Assembly: GCA_032119475.1 (NCBI GenBank) | Contig: JAUMCA010000095.1 | Coordinates: 1 to 57,241, forward strand | Direction of reading: 5' to 3' | Length of the DNA stretch: 57,241 nucleotides | Source of the DNA: F1-60-MAGs149 sp032119475 | GTDB lineage: Bacteria; Actinomycetota; Thermoleophilia; Gaiellales; F1-60-MAGs149 | Shown here: one piece after another, positions 50,018 through 57,241 of the stretch | How positions within the stretch are numbered: position 1 is the stretch's first letter | How the letters are laid out: every line of letters starts with the position of its first letter | Made by a program: the position numbers and the translations under genes | The notes under the pieces: model-generated | Told to the model about the DNA's origin: nothing | Database searches by the model: none | What the model saw: only the letters and a program-made list of their open reading frames with translations

Positions 50018-51067
50018 GTGACCGATCCCTCCACGGTGAGCGCGCGGGAGGCCCTGCCCGGGCCCGTGGCGCAGGGCTTCGCCGAGCGGTTGCAGCGCAT
50101 CGAGGACGCCGCGCTCGCGTCCTGGGCGACGCGGTCCGCCGACGCCGGCGGGCGGGCGCACGCCGAGGAGGCGTGTCTGCTGCGCACGCCGTTCCAGCGG
50201 GATCGCGATCGGATCGTCCACAGCAAGGCGTTCCGCCGGCTCAAGCACAAGACGCAGGTCTTCATCGCGCCGGAGGGGGACCACTTCCGCACCCGCCTCA
50301 CCCACACGCTCGAGGTCACCGGGATCGCCCGCGCCGTCGCGCGCGCGCTGGGCCTCAACGAGGACCTGACGGAGGCGATCGCGCTCGGGCACGACCTCGG
50401 CCATCCGCCGTTCGGGCACACGGGGGAGGAGGCGCTGTCGGACGTGCTCGAGGAGCGCTGCGGGCGGCGCTTCCACCACAACGAGCACTCGCTGCGGATC
50501 GTCGAGCACCTCGAGCGGGACGGGCGCGGCCTCAACCTCACCGACGAGGTCCGCGACGGGATCCTCAACCACACGGGGCCGACGGCCCCGCGCACGCCGG
50601 AGGCGCGCATCGTCAAGCTCGTCGACCGCTTCGGCTACATCAACCACGACATCGATGACGCCGTCCGCGCCGGCGTGCTCGACCCGGCGCGACTGCCGGC
50701 CGACGCCGTCGCCCTCCTCGGCACGTCCGCCGCGCGGCGCATCGACGCGCTCGTCCACGACCTCGTCGAGCGCTCGGCGGCGGTCGAGGACATCGAGCAG
50801 ACGGCGCCGTACGCCGAGGCGCTGCTCGCGCTCCGCGCGTTCATGTTCGACGAGGTGTACCTACGCCCGTCGACCGAGACCGAGCGTGGGCGCATCCGCA
50901 ACGTCGTGCAGTCGCTGTTCACGTGGTTCCTCGATCACCCTGAGGAGGTCCCGATCGGCGACGACCCCTTCGACGTGCGCGTCGTCGACCACGTCGCCGG
51001 CATGACGGACCGGTACGCGCTGCGGGCGTACCGCGCGCGCTTCGAGCCCGACGCCTGGCGCTTCTAG
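50018..51067 (+). CDS. dgt: dGTPase-like deoxynucleotide triphosphohydrolase (HD domain)
   Basis: The 349-residue protein removes triphosphate from dNTPs. It has the HD metal motifs RLTHTLEVTGIARAVARALGL and GHDLGHPPFGHTGEEAL, the RRLKHKTQVF substrate region, and FGYINHDIDDA. The type matches the dGTPase-like proteins found directly upstream of dnaG in many high-GC Gram-positives. It ends 9 bp before the dnaG ATG; the dnaG -10 box includes its stop codon. Confidence 0.93.
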   Translation: MTDPSTVSAREALPGPVAQGFAERLQRIEDAALASWATRSADAGGRAHAEEACLLRTPFQRDRDRIVHSKAFRRLKHKTQVFIAPEGDHFRTRLTHTLEVTGIARAVARALGLNEDLTEAIALGHDLGHPPFGHTGEEALSDVLEERCGRRFHHNEHSLRIVEHLERDGRGLNLTDEVRDGILNHTGPTAPRTPEARIVKLVDRFGYINHDIDDAVRAGVLDPARLPADAVALLGTSAARRIDALVHDLVERSAAVEDIEQTAPYAEALLALRAFMFDEVYLRPSTETERGRIRNVVQSLFTWFLDHPEEVPIGDDPFDVRVVDHVAGMTDRYALRAYRARFEPDAWRF

Positions 51068-51070
51068 GCT
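51065..51070 (+). promoter_or_regulatory. -10 box TAGGCT, probable leaderless promoter of dnaG
   Basis: TAGGCT begins with the dgt TAG stop and ends 6 nt before the dnaG ATG at 51077. Confidence 0.5.
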
Positions 51071-51076
51071 ACGTCC

Positions 51077-52861
51077 ATGGCAGCCGGTCGGATCACGCGT
51101 GGCACCGTCGAGCGCGTGCGCGAGCGGGCGGACCTCGTCGAGATGGTCGCCGCCCGGACCGGGCAGGTCCGCCAGGTCGGACCGCGCGCGATGGCGCGCT
51201 GCCCCTTCCACGACGAGAAGTCGCCGTCGTTCTCGATCGAGCCGGCGCAGAAGCTGTACCACTGCTTCGGCTGCGGGGTCTCCGGCGATGTCTTCAAGTT
51301 CGTGATGGAGATCGAGGCGTGCGACTTCCCGGAGGCGGTCGAGCGCCTCGCGGAGCGCTACGGCGTGCCGCTCGAGTACGAGGAGCTGTCCCCGCAGGAG
51401 GCGCAGGAGCGCGATCGCGAGAAGCGCATCGACACGCTGCTCGAGGACACCTGCGCGTACTACGAGCGTGTGCTGCGCGACAGCCCGGAGGCGGAGACCG
51501 CCCGCGCGTACCTCGTCGAGCGCGGCCTCGGCGAGGACCTCGTAGCGCACTGGCGCATCGGCTTCGCCCCCGACGCCTGGGATCGAGTCGTCAAGGGTGC
51601 GCTGGGCAAGGGCTACAGCGCGCAGGAGCTGATGGCCTCCGGCGTCGCCAGCGAGGGCAAGCGCGGGCCGATCGACCGCCAGCGCGGCCGGCTGATCTTC
51701 CCGCTGTTCGACGGCCGCGGGCGGGTGCGCGGCTTCGCGGGCCGCATCCTGCCCGGACAGGAGGGTCCGAAGTACATCAACTCGCCGGAGGGGCCGTACT
51801 TCCACAAGGGGCGGCTGCTGTACGGCCTGCACCACGCGCGCGGGCCGATCGCCAAGGCCGGCCGCGCCGTGATCGTCGAGGGCTACACCGACGTCATCGC
51901 GCTGCACGCGATCGGCGTCCAGGAGGCGGTCGCGTCGATGGGGACCAGCCTCACGGAGGAGCAGCTGACGGAGCTCCGTCGGCTCTGCGGCACGCTCGTC
52001 CTCGCCTTCGACGCGGATCAGGCCGGCCAGGACGCCGCGCTGCGCGGCATGCGCCTCGCCGAGGACAAGGGCTTCGACGTGCGCATCGTGCCGCTGCCCG
52101 CCGGTCAGGACCCGGCGGACCTGGCCAGCCAGGGCAAGGAGGCGGTCGAGCGCGTCTTCGCGTCGAGCGTCTCCGTGCTCGCGTTCCTCGTGGGCCGCGC
52201 GCTCGCCCGCCGCGAGGCGGACGGCGTCGATGCCGTCTACGCCCAGCTGCGCGGGATCCTCTCGGCAGCGCCGCCGACCCCGGACCGCTCCTCGCAGGTG
52301 CGCCGCGTCGCCGACGCGCTGCGGCTCGACGCCGAGCTCGAGGCGCGCCTCACACGCGGCGCTCGCGTCGGGCAGCCCGTCGCGGACGACGGCGCGCTCG
52401 CCCGAGCCCGGCGGCGCCTCGACCAGCGCTCGCGCGTCGAGCGGGAGCTCCTCGCCGCCTGCCTCGCGCTCCCCGCGGAGACGCCGGCGGCCCTCGACGC
52501 CTGCGAGACGGGCATCGTCGACCCCTCGCACCTCGTGCTGATCCCCTGGTTGCGGGCCAAGGCGGCGGGCGCGGAGCCCCCTATCCCTCCCGGCGCGGAG
52601 GAGGTCGTCCCGGAGTTGTACGCGTTGGCCAGTCGCTTCGACCCCGACGGCGGGGAATTGCAGGGCGACGCCGCCGCGGTGGCGCTTCGGCAGCTCGTGC
52701 TCCAGGTGCAGCTCCACAGCGCCGACGACCGCGTCGGTCCGCTGCGCGTGCGGGTCGAGGAGGGGTCCGCCAGCCCCGAGGAGATGCGCGAGCTGTCCGA
52801 GCTGCAGCGTCGCGTCGAGGCCCTCCGGACCGAGCTCCGGACGACCACGGTCGACGACTGA
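51077..52861 (+). CDS. dnaG: DNA primase
   Basis: DnaG makes RNA primers at the replication fork. The 594 residues have a CHC2 zinc finger (C42, H45, C63, C66 in RCPFHDEKSPSF...YHCFGCGVSGD), the primase N-core, a TOPRIM domain (VIVEGYTDVIAL with the catalytic Glu, LVLAFDADQAGQDA with DxD) and a C-terminal helicase-binding region. Size is normal. rpoD, which often follows dnaG, is not here; tRNA-Asn follows after 46 bp. Confidence 0.97.
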   Translation: MAAGRITRGTVERVRERADLVEMVAARTGQVRQVGPRAMARCPFHDEKSPSFSIEPAQKLYHCFGCGVSGDVFKFVMEIEACDFPEAVERLAERYGVPLEYEELSPQEAQERDREKRIDTLLEDTCAYYERVLRDSPEAETARAYLVERGLGEDLVAHWRIGFAPDAWDRVVKGALGKGYSAQELMASGVASEGKRGPIDRQRGRLIFPLFDGRGRVRGFAGRILPGQEGPKYINSPEGPYFHKGRLLYGLHHARGPIAKAGRAVIVEGYTDVIALHAIGVQEAVASMGTSLTEEQLTELRRLCGTLVLAFDADQAGQDAALRGMRLAEDKGFDVRIVPLPAGQDPADLASQGKEAVERVFASSVSVLAFLVGRALARREADGVDAVYAQLRGILSAAPPTPDRSSQVRRVADALRLDAELEARLTRGARVGQPVADDGALARARRRLDQRSRVERELLAACLALPAETPAALDACETGIVDPSHLVLIPWLRAKAAGAEPPIPPGAEEVVPELYALASRFDPDGGELQGDAAAVALRQLVLQVQLHSADDRVGPLRVRVEEGSASPEEMRELSELQRRVEALRTELRTTTVDD

Positions 52862-52890
52862 CGAGGCGTCGCGGACCCGCGCAGAGCGGG

Positions 52891-52896
52891 TATGCT
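52891..52896 (+). promoter_or_regulatory. -10 box TATGCT ahead of tRNA-Asn
   Basis: TATGCT lies 11 nt before the tRNA 5' end, suggesting a separate tRNA promoter with a very short 5' extension. Confidence 0.45.
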
Positions 52897-52907
52897 TCCG
52901 CCGCCGA

Positions 52908-52979
52908 TCCTCGGTAGCTCAATGGCAGAGCATCCGGCTGTTAACCGGAGGGTTGTAGGTTCGAGTCCTACCCGAGGAG
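52908..52979 (+). tRNA. tRNA-Asn (anticodon GTT)
   Basis: A 72-nt cloverleaf: acceptor TCCTCGG/CCGAGGA, anticodon loop CTGTTAA giving GTT, discriminator G. CCA is not encoded. A small 6-bp GC hairpin (52987-53002) follows and may be its terminator. Confidence 0.97.
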
Positions 52980-53100
52980 CCTCTTGCCGCCGCCGACGGC
53001 GGAGGACGGATACACCATTCGAGCACGCCTCCGCTTGACGGCGCGGGACGCGCGCACCGCGATGGGCGATCCGTCTACGGCGGAGTAACGCGTCCGGCGG

Positions 53101-54207
53101 CTACGGGTTCAGCACGAACACGAGGAAGCCGGCGAAGATCGCCAGGTGCATCGTGCCCTCGAGGAGGGTCGCCCTCCCCGGGGCCACCGTCAACGCGCTG
53201 ACGAACAGGGTCAGCGCGAGCAGCGCGATCTCCGCGGTCGTCAGCCCGAGCTGCAGGTCGAGGTCGAGGATCAGGCTGATGACGGCGACGGTGGGGATCG
53301 TGAGGCCGACGGCGGCCACCATCGAGCCGTAGCCGAGGTTGAAGCTCGTCTGCATCCGCCCCCGGACGCTGGCGCGGACGGCGGCGATCGACTCGGGGAG
53401 CAGCACGAGCAGCGCGATGGAGACCGCGATCACGGTGGTCGGCAGACCGGCGAAATCCACACCCGACTCGATCAGCGGCGCGGTGGCCTTCGCCAGGCCG
53501 ACGACGCCGAGCAGCGCCAGGATCAGAAGGACGGCGCTCAGCGCGGCCGTGCGCGATGACGGCGGCGGCATGTGCGCTTCCGGGTCGTCGCCGGTTTCCG
53601 TGGACGCCGGCGGGGGGAGGAAGAAATCGCGATGGCGGACGTTCTGCACGAACACGAAGACGATGTAGATGACGAGGGCCGCGCTCGCCGCGAAGATCAG
53701 CTGCGGGGTGCTGTAGACCGGCCCGGCGGCCGAAGTCGTGAAGTTCGGCAGCACGAGGCTCAGGACGGCCAGCGTGGCAATCGCGGCCAACGCGGCACCG
53801 GTGCCCTCTGCGTTGAAGGTGGCGACCCCTCCGCGCAGCGTCGCGGCCACGATCGCGACGCCGATGACGCCGTTGACGGCGATCATGATCGCCGCGAAGA
53901 CGGCATCGCGAGCGAGTCCGGTCGTCGTCTCCGGGGAGTTGAGCATCAGCACGACGATGAGCCCCGCCTCGATCACCGTGACCGCCACGGCGAGGATCAC
54001 CGAGCCGTACGGCTCGCCGACGCGGAGGGCGATCACCTCCGCGTGGTGCACGGCGGTCAGCACCGCGGCGACGAGGACGACCGCGAGGCCGACCAGGATC
54101 AGGTTCGATGGGTAGCGCCCCCAGCTGGCGACCACGGCGAGGAAGGCCAGGATCGGCACGATGGTGAACAGATGACGTCGCAGGCGGTTGGGGGTCGCGG
54201 CAGTCAT
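53101..54207 (-). CDS. chaA: ChaA-type Ca2+/H+ (Na+/H+) antiporter
   Basis: A 368-residue CaCA-superfamily antiporter with about eleven membrane helices. The first alpha repeat HHAEVIALRVGEPYGSVILAVAVTVIEAGL closely matches ChaA, and the second repeat carries LLVLLPESIAAVRAS and NLGYGSMVAAVGLTIP. Acidic residues in both repeats are retained. It would expel Ca2+ or Na+ in exchange for protons across the cytoplasmic membrane. The ATG at 54207 has no Shine-Dalgarno. It is divergent from the DUF3817 gene. Confidence 0.93.
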   Translation of the reverse strand: MTAATPNRLRRHLFTIVPILAFLAVVASWGRYPSNLILVGLAVVLVAAVLTAVHHAEVIALRVGEPYGSVILAVAVTVIEAGLIVVLMLNSPETTTGLARDAVFAAIMIAVNGVIGVAIVAATLRGGVATFNAEGTGAALAAIATLAVLSLVLPNFTTSAAGPVYSTPQLIFAASAALVIYIVFVFVQNVRHRDFFLPPPASTETGDDPEAHMPPPSSRTAALSAVLLILALLGVVGLAKATAPLIESGVDFAGLPTTVIAVSIALLVLLPESIAAVRASVRGRMQTSFNLGYGSMVAAVGLTIPTVAVISLILDLDLQLGLTTAEIALLALTLFVSALTVAPGRATLLEGTMHLAIFAGFLVFVLNP

Positions 54208-54285
54208 CCGTACGCATTGTTCCGCAACACACCACATTCCGGTGTCCTCATCCATGACCCCCATGCCAACCGAACAACGGTGCAG

Positions 54286-54609
54286 ATGGCAACGACGCCC
54301 GCCACGCGCTCCCGCTGGGGCACGCTCTTCACCGTCGTCGCCCTCGGCGAGGCGTTCACGTGGGCAGGACTCCTCATCGGCATGTTCCTCAAGCACGTCA
54401 CGCAGACGACGGACGTCGGCGTCGCCGTGTTCGGCGCGCTCCACGGCGGCATGTTCCTCGTCTACATGGCCGTGACGCTCGTCGTCGCGTGGCGGCTGCG
54501 CTGGCCGCTCTGGGTGGCGCTCGTCGGCCTGCTCGCCGGCATACCGCCGCTCGCCACCGTGCCGTTCGACCTCTGGGTCGCCCGGCGTGGCCTCATCCGG
54601 CCGCGCTGA
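54286..54609 (+). CDS. DUF3817 small membrane protein
   Basis: A 107-residue protein with three membrane segments. ALGEAFTWAGLLIGMFLKHV and ALHGGMFLVYM are typical of DUF3817, a family common in Actinomycetota and of unknown function, also found fused to transporters. The ATG at 54286 has no clear Shine-Dalgarno. Its stop is 1 bp from the stop of the convergent hydrolase gene, with no terminator between. Confidence 0.85.
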   Translation: MATTPATRSRWGTLFTVVALGEAFTWAGLLIGMFLKHVTQTTDVGVAVFGALHGGMFLVYMAVTLVVAWRLRWPLWVALVGLLAGIPPLATVPFDLWVARRGLIRPR

Positions 54610-54610
54610 G

Positions 54611-55609
54611 TCAGCTGCCGATTCCGAGTTCCCGGAGGAGCACGGGGTACACCCGCTCGATGTCCCCGTCCGGCTGCTGCGGGTCGATCAGGTCGTGGGG
54701 CAGCCCTTCCTCGGCGGGGAACTCGTACGTGGTGACGGCAGCGCCGCGCGCGCGCCAGGCATCGGTGAGGTCGTAGACGTCCGCGTTGCGGATCTGGTTG
54801 TCGTTCGCGTTCGTGACCACCACGATGGATTCGGCCGCGGGCCTCTCGCGCTTGGCTTCGTCGACGGTGTACTGCGCGAGCTGGTACATCGCGGTCAGCG
54901 CCTTCGTCGATTCGCCGGGATAGGCGTGGTCGACCTTCGTGCCCGAGATCAGCGGGATGTTCGGCAGGCGGCTGAAGAGATTGCGGAAGAGCGTGTCGAC
55001 CCACGACGGGACGGCCGGCAGGGTGAGGGCGGGGGACACCACGACCGCCTGGTCGACGTCCCGGTTCTGCGCGATCCACGAGGTGATGACCCCGCCCATC
55101 GACAGGCCGAGGACCCTGCGGTCCTCGCCGAGCCCGTCGGCGATGTCGACGACCTCGTCCGCGTAGTCGCGCAACTCGGCGGCCGAGATGCCATCGAGCT
55201 GATCGACGCCCCCGATCCCGCCGTCCGACCCCTTGAGGCCGTGGCGGGGGACGCGCATGATCAGCACGGTCGCGCCGGTCGCGTGGATGCGCTCGCCGAG
55301 TTCGAGGAACTGCTGCGGGCAGTTGGTCAGGCCGTGGACCAGCACGACGACCGTGTCGGTACGGGAGCCGTGGTCGATTAGGCGCGAGCGGCAGGGCGGG
55401 TACACGACCGGTCCTTCAGCGGCCGCGAGGCGGTCGAAGCGCTCCTTCGCGGCGGTGTAATCGGGTGCCGGGTCGGGTTCGGACGCGAGGTTGCCCGGGC
55501 TCGACGGGACCAGGGCCACGACCAGCAGGGCGGCGGCGCCGACCAGCGCCACGGCACCGACGACGCGGAGCACACGACGGAAGGGGGATCGCTGTCCGTC
55601 GGCCGACAT
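54611..55609 (-). CDS. Membrane-anchored alpha/beta hydrolase
   Basis: A 332-residue protein with an N-terminal membrane anchor (residues ~13-35) and an extracytoplasmic alpha/beta hydrolase domain. VVVLVHGLTNCPQQF is the oxyanion-hole HG region, GLSMGG (around residue 170) is the nucleophile elbow, TNANDNQI holds the likely acid and LPHDLID the catalytic histidine. A lipase or carboxylesterase is the most likely activity; the substrate is unknown. Two cysteines flank the start of the domain. Confidence 0.88.
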   Translation of the reverse strand: MSADGQRSPFRRVLRVVGAVALVGAAALLVVALVPSSPGNLASEPDPAPDYTAAKERFDRLAAAEGPVVYPPCRSRLIDHGSRTDTVVVLVHGLTNCPQQFLELGERIHATGATVLIMRVPRHGLKGSDGGIGGVDQLDGISAAELRDYADEVVDIADGLGEDRRVLGLSMGGVITSWIAQNRDVDQAVVVSPALTLPAVPSWVDTLFRNLFSRLPNIPLISGTKVDHAYPGESTKALTAMYQLAQYTVDEAKRERPAAESIVVVTNANDNQIRNADVYDLTDAWRARGAAVTTYEFPAEEGLPHDLIDPQQPDGDIERVYPVLLRELGIGS

Positions 55610-55713
55610 GGACGGAAGCGTACCGACCGGGTTGGGTGTTTCGGCGGCGTGGAGCGCGGGGATCCCGACGGTGCCCGCTCCGCTCCGGGAGCGTCACACG
55701 AAGGAGGAGAGGC

Positions 55714-56163
55714 ATGCGAGATGCGCTGCGACGCGATCAGGTCCGCACGATGGACTGGTCGCTCTCCCAGGTCTACGCCTTGGTGCTCGGCATCGGGCTC
55801 GTGCTCATCGGCGTCGCCGGCTTCGCGGCTGACGCGTCGTTCGAGGCCGGTGCTGACATCGACGGCGGGCTGCTCGCCGGGTTCGAGGTCAACGGCTGGC
55901 ACAACCTCGTGCACATCGTCTCGGGCCTGCTCGGCATCGCGGTCTTCCGCAGCACGAGCGCCTCACGGGCGTTCGCGCTCGGCTTCGGCGCCGTCTACGG
56001 CGTCGTCGCCGTGTGGGGCTTCCTCGCCGGGGATCAGGTGCTCTGGCTCCTGCCGGTCAACCTCGCCGACAACGTGCTCCACGTCGGCATCGCCCTGCTC
56101 GGCCTGATCGCGGGCCTGGTCGACCTCGAGCGGGAGGACGCGGTGCGGCACCCCGCGCGGTAG
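55714..56163 (+). CDS. DUF4383 membrane protein
   Basis: A 149-residue protein with four membrane helices. FEVNGWHNLVHIVSGLLGIAV and NLADNVLHVGIALLGLIAGL, each with a conserved His in a helix, are the DUF4383 hallmarks. The function is unknown. The ATG is preceded by a strong AAGGAGGAG, one of the few clear Shine-Dalgarno sites in the window, so this gene is clearly leadered. Confidence 0.88.
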   Translation: MRDALRRDQVRTMDWSLSQVYALVLGIGLVLIGVAGFAADASFEAGADIDGGLLAGFEVNGWHNLVHIVSGLLGIAVFRSTSASRAFALGFGAVYGVVAVWGFLAGDQVLWLLPVNLADNVLHVGIALLGLIAGLVDLEREDAVRHPAR

Positions 56164-56169
56164 GCCGCA

Positions 56170-56200
56170 CGGCGGGGCGTCGTCGAGCCGCGCCCCGCCG
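56170..56200. terminator. Hairpin between convergent genes
   Basis: CGGCGGGGCG (56170-56179) pairs with CGCCCCGCCG (56191-56200) around an 11-nt loop, directly next to the stop of the diguanylate cyclase gene and 6 bp after the DUF4383 stop. There is no T-run; it is probably a bidirectional terminator. Confidence 0.65.
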
Positions 56201-57187
56201 TCAGGCCGCCGTACGAGACGGAGCCGCGGCCACGACGCGGTTCCTGCCGGCCGCCTTGGCGCGGTAGAGCGCCTGGTCCGCGCGGTGCAGCAGATCGCCC
56301 GCGGTCTCGTGGCCATCCCACGTGGCGTACCCGATCGAGCACGTCTGCCCGTTCGGCGTACGGGTGCGGATGCGCTCGAGCGCCGCCGCCGCGTCGGTGG
56401 CCGACGTGCGCGGCAGGAGCAGGAAGAACTCCTCGCCCCCCGCCCGCACGAGGCTGTCCTCCTGGCGCATCATCTCGCGCCAGGCCTGCGCCGCGGCCGC
56501 CAGGCGGTCGCCGGCCAGATGGCCGTTGCGGTCGTTGTACTGCTTGAAGCGATCGAGGTCGATGATGGCGACGACCAGTCGCTCGGAGGAGCGCCCTGCG
56601 CGGCCGATCTCGCGTGCGAGGTCCCGATCCCACGCCCGCCGGTTGCCCGCGCGGGTCAGCGGGTCGGTCAACAGCTCGCGGCGCATCCACCAGCTGAGCA
56701 GAAGCACGATCGACGAGACGATCAGGAAGGCGACGAGGCGACGCAGCTCCTCCGTCGCTTCGTACAGGCGCGAATCGCCGACGAGGCCCGGCAGGGCCAT
56801 CGTCAGGCCCGTTGCCGCGATGCCCACCACCGCCTCCCACGTCGTGGCGTAGAGGGCGAGCCAGATGACGGGGATCATGAACAGCGCGGCCACGCCGGCG
56901 TTGCCGCCGCCGGTCTGGTCGCGCACGTAGGCGATCAGCGCCACCGCCGATAGCGCGGGACCGAGCGTGCCGACGATCCCGTCGATGCGGGCGAGGGCAT
57001 AGCCCGCCGCGAGCGCGAGGACGATGGCCAGACCGATCGCCAGGAGGTCGGTGCTCGCGGGTGGCGCCATCAGCGTCGTGACGAGCATGCCGCCGGCCAC
57101 GATCAGCACCACGAGCAGGGCCGGTGCGCGCACGGGGACGTCCCGTGCGGCGCGGTGCAGCCAGCCCGAGACACGTGTACCCGTCAC
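56201..57187 (-). CDS. Membrane diguanylate cyclase (GGDEF domain)
   Basis: The 328-residue protein makes cyclic di-GMP from two GTP. About six membrane helices (residues ~20-165) precede a GGDEF domain with IIDLDRFKQYNDRNGHLAGD and the active site GGEEF (around residue 250). RQED five residues ahead of GGEEF is the RxxD inhibitory site, so product feedback is likely. The C-terminal YRAKAAGRNRVV is normal. GTG start at 57187. The sensory membrane part has no recognisable domain. Confidence 0.93.
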   Translation of the reverse strand: MTGTRVSGWLHRAARDVPVRAPALLVVLIVAGGMLVTTLMAPPASTDLLAIGLAIVLALAAGYALARIDGIVGTLGPALSAVALIAYVRDQTGGGNAGVAALFMIPVIWLALYATTWEAVVGIAATGLTMALPGLVGDSRLYEATEELRRLVAFLIVSSIVLLLSWWMRRELLTDPLTRAGNRRAWDRDLAREIGRAGRSSERLVVAIIDLDRFKQYNDRNGHLAGDRLAAAAQAWREMMRQEDSLVRAGGEEFFLLLPRTSATDAAAALERIRTRTPNGQTCSIGYATWDGHETAGDLLHRADQALYRAKAAGRNRVVAAAPSRTAA

Positions 57188-57241
57188 CCTCTGAGGATGC
57201 CCGCCCTCGTGGCAGGCGCGTGCGGTGCTCCCCGCGCTCCG
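57188..57241. other. Right edge of the window, no gene seen
   Basis: 54 bp upstream of the diguanylate cyclase start. I see no promoter or gene that I can support. Confidence 0.5.

Overview
The window is a high-GC (roughly 70% by eye), gene-dense bacterial chromosome segment with a complete rRNA operon and three tRNA genes. It suggests a monoderm of the Actinomycetota/Chloroflexota kind: a PASTA-tailed class A PBP, GatCAB, DUF3817 and DUF4383 membrane proteins, and an Actinomycetota-like 16S. The 23S seems to lack the long helix-54 insertion of core Actinomycetota, so a deep lineage (Thermoleophilia-like) or a Limnocylindria-like Chloroflexota is more likely; I cannot decide between them by eye. 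Two 10-N scaffold gaps (1639-1648 and 27915-27924) show this is a draft assembly.

Layout. 1-4.0 kb: elongasome genes mreD (cut by the window edge), PBP2 (broken by a gap) and rodA. 4.0-12 kb: a conserved block with a radical SAM/DUF2344 pair, RNase E/G, L21, L27, Obg, NadD and RsfS, then tRNA-Ala. 12-18.8 kb: accessory genes (secreted pentapeptide-repeat protein, methyltransferase, orphan gene, TetR regulator) and a four-gene double ABC exporter. 18.8-21.9 kb: a two-gene operon of a small-molecule kinase and an enolase paralogue, convergent with a bacteriorhodopsin-type gene with a DTG motif. 22-27.7 kb: leuS, comEA, comEC (without its metallo-beta-lactamase domain), holA and tRNA-Cys. 28-31.5 kb: membrane zinc peptidase, MurD-like ligase, DUF393, cupin and thioesterase genes. 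31.6-38.9 kb: folD, gatCAB, ilvE, a DegT-type aminotransferase and a secreted protein. 39-43 kb: a class A PBP and a tyrosyl-tRNA synthetase with degenerate signature motifs. 43-48.5 kb: 16S-23S-5S rRNA without spacer tRNAs, ending in a clear terminator. 48.5-57.2 kb: phosphatase, SDR, dNTPase, dnaG, tRNA-Asn, ChaA antiporter, small membrane proteins, an alpha/beta hydrolase and a diguanylate cyclase.

How the genes work together. Cell-wall elongation (mreD, PBP2, rodA, class A PBP), ribosome assembly and translation (L21, L27, Obg, RsfS, GatCAB, LeuRS, TyrRS, rRNA, tRNAs) and replication (holA, dnaG, dNTPase) dominate. Many genes overlap by 4 bp (ATGA or GTGA), which implies translational coupling.

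Notable signals: (i) a window-wide TANNNT box 6-10 nt before start codons, implying widespread leaderless transcription, including a leaderless 9-codon ORF whose stop overlaps the likely CTG start of rsfS; (ii) two large palindromic doublets sharing AAAGGGGTC, resembling REPINs; (iii) the DTG rhodopsin; (iv) the kinase/enolase-paralogue operon.
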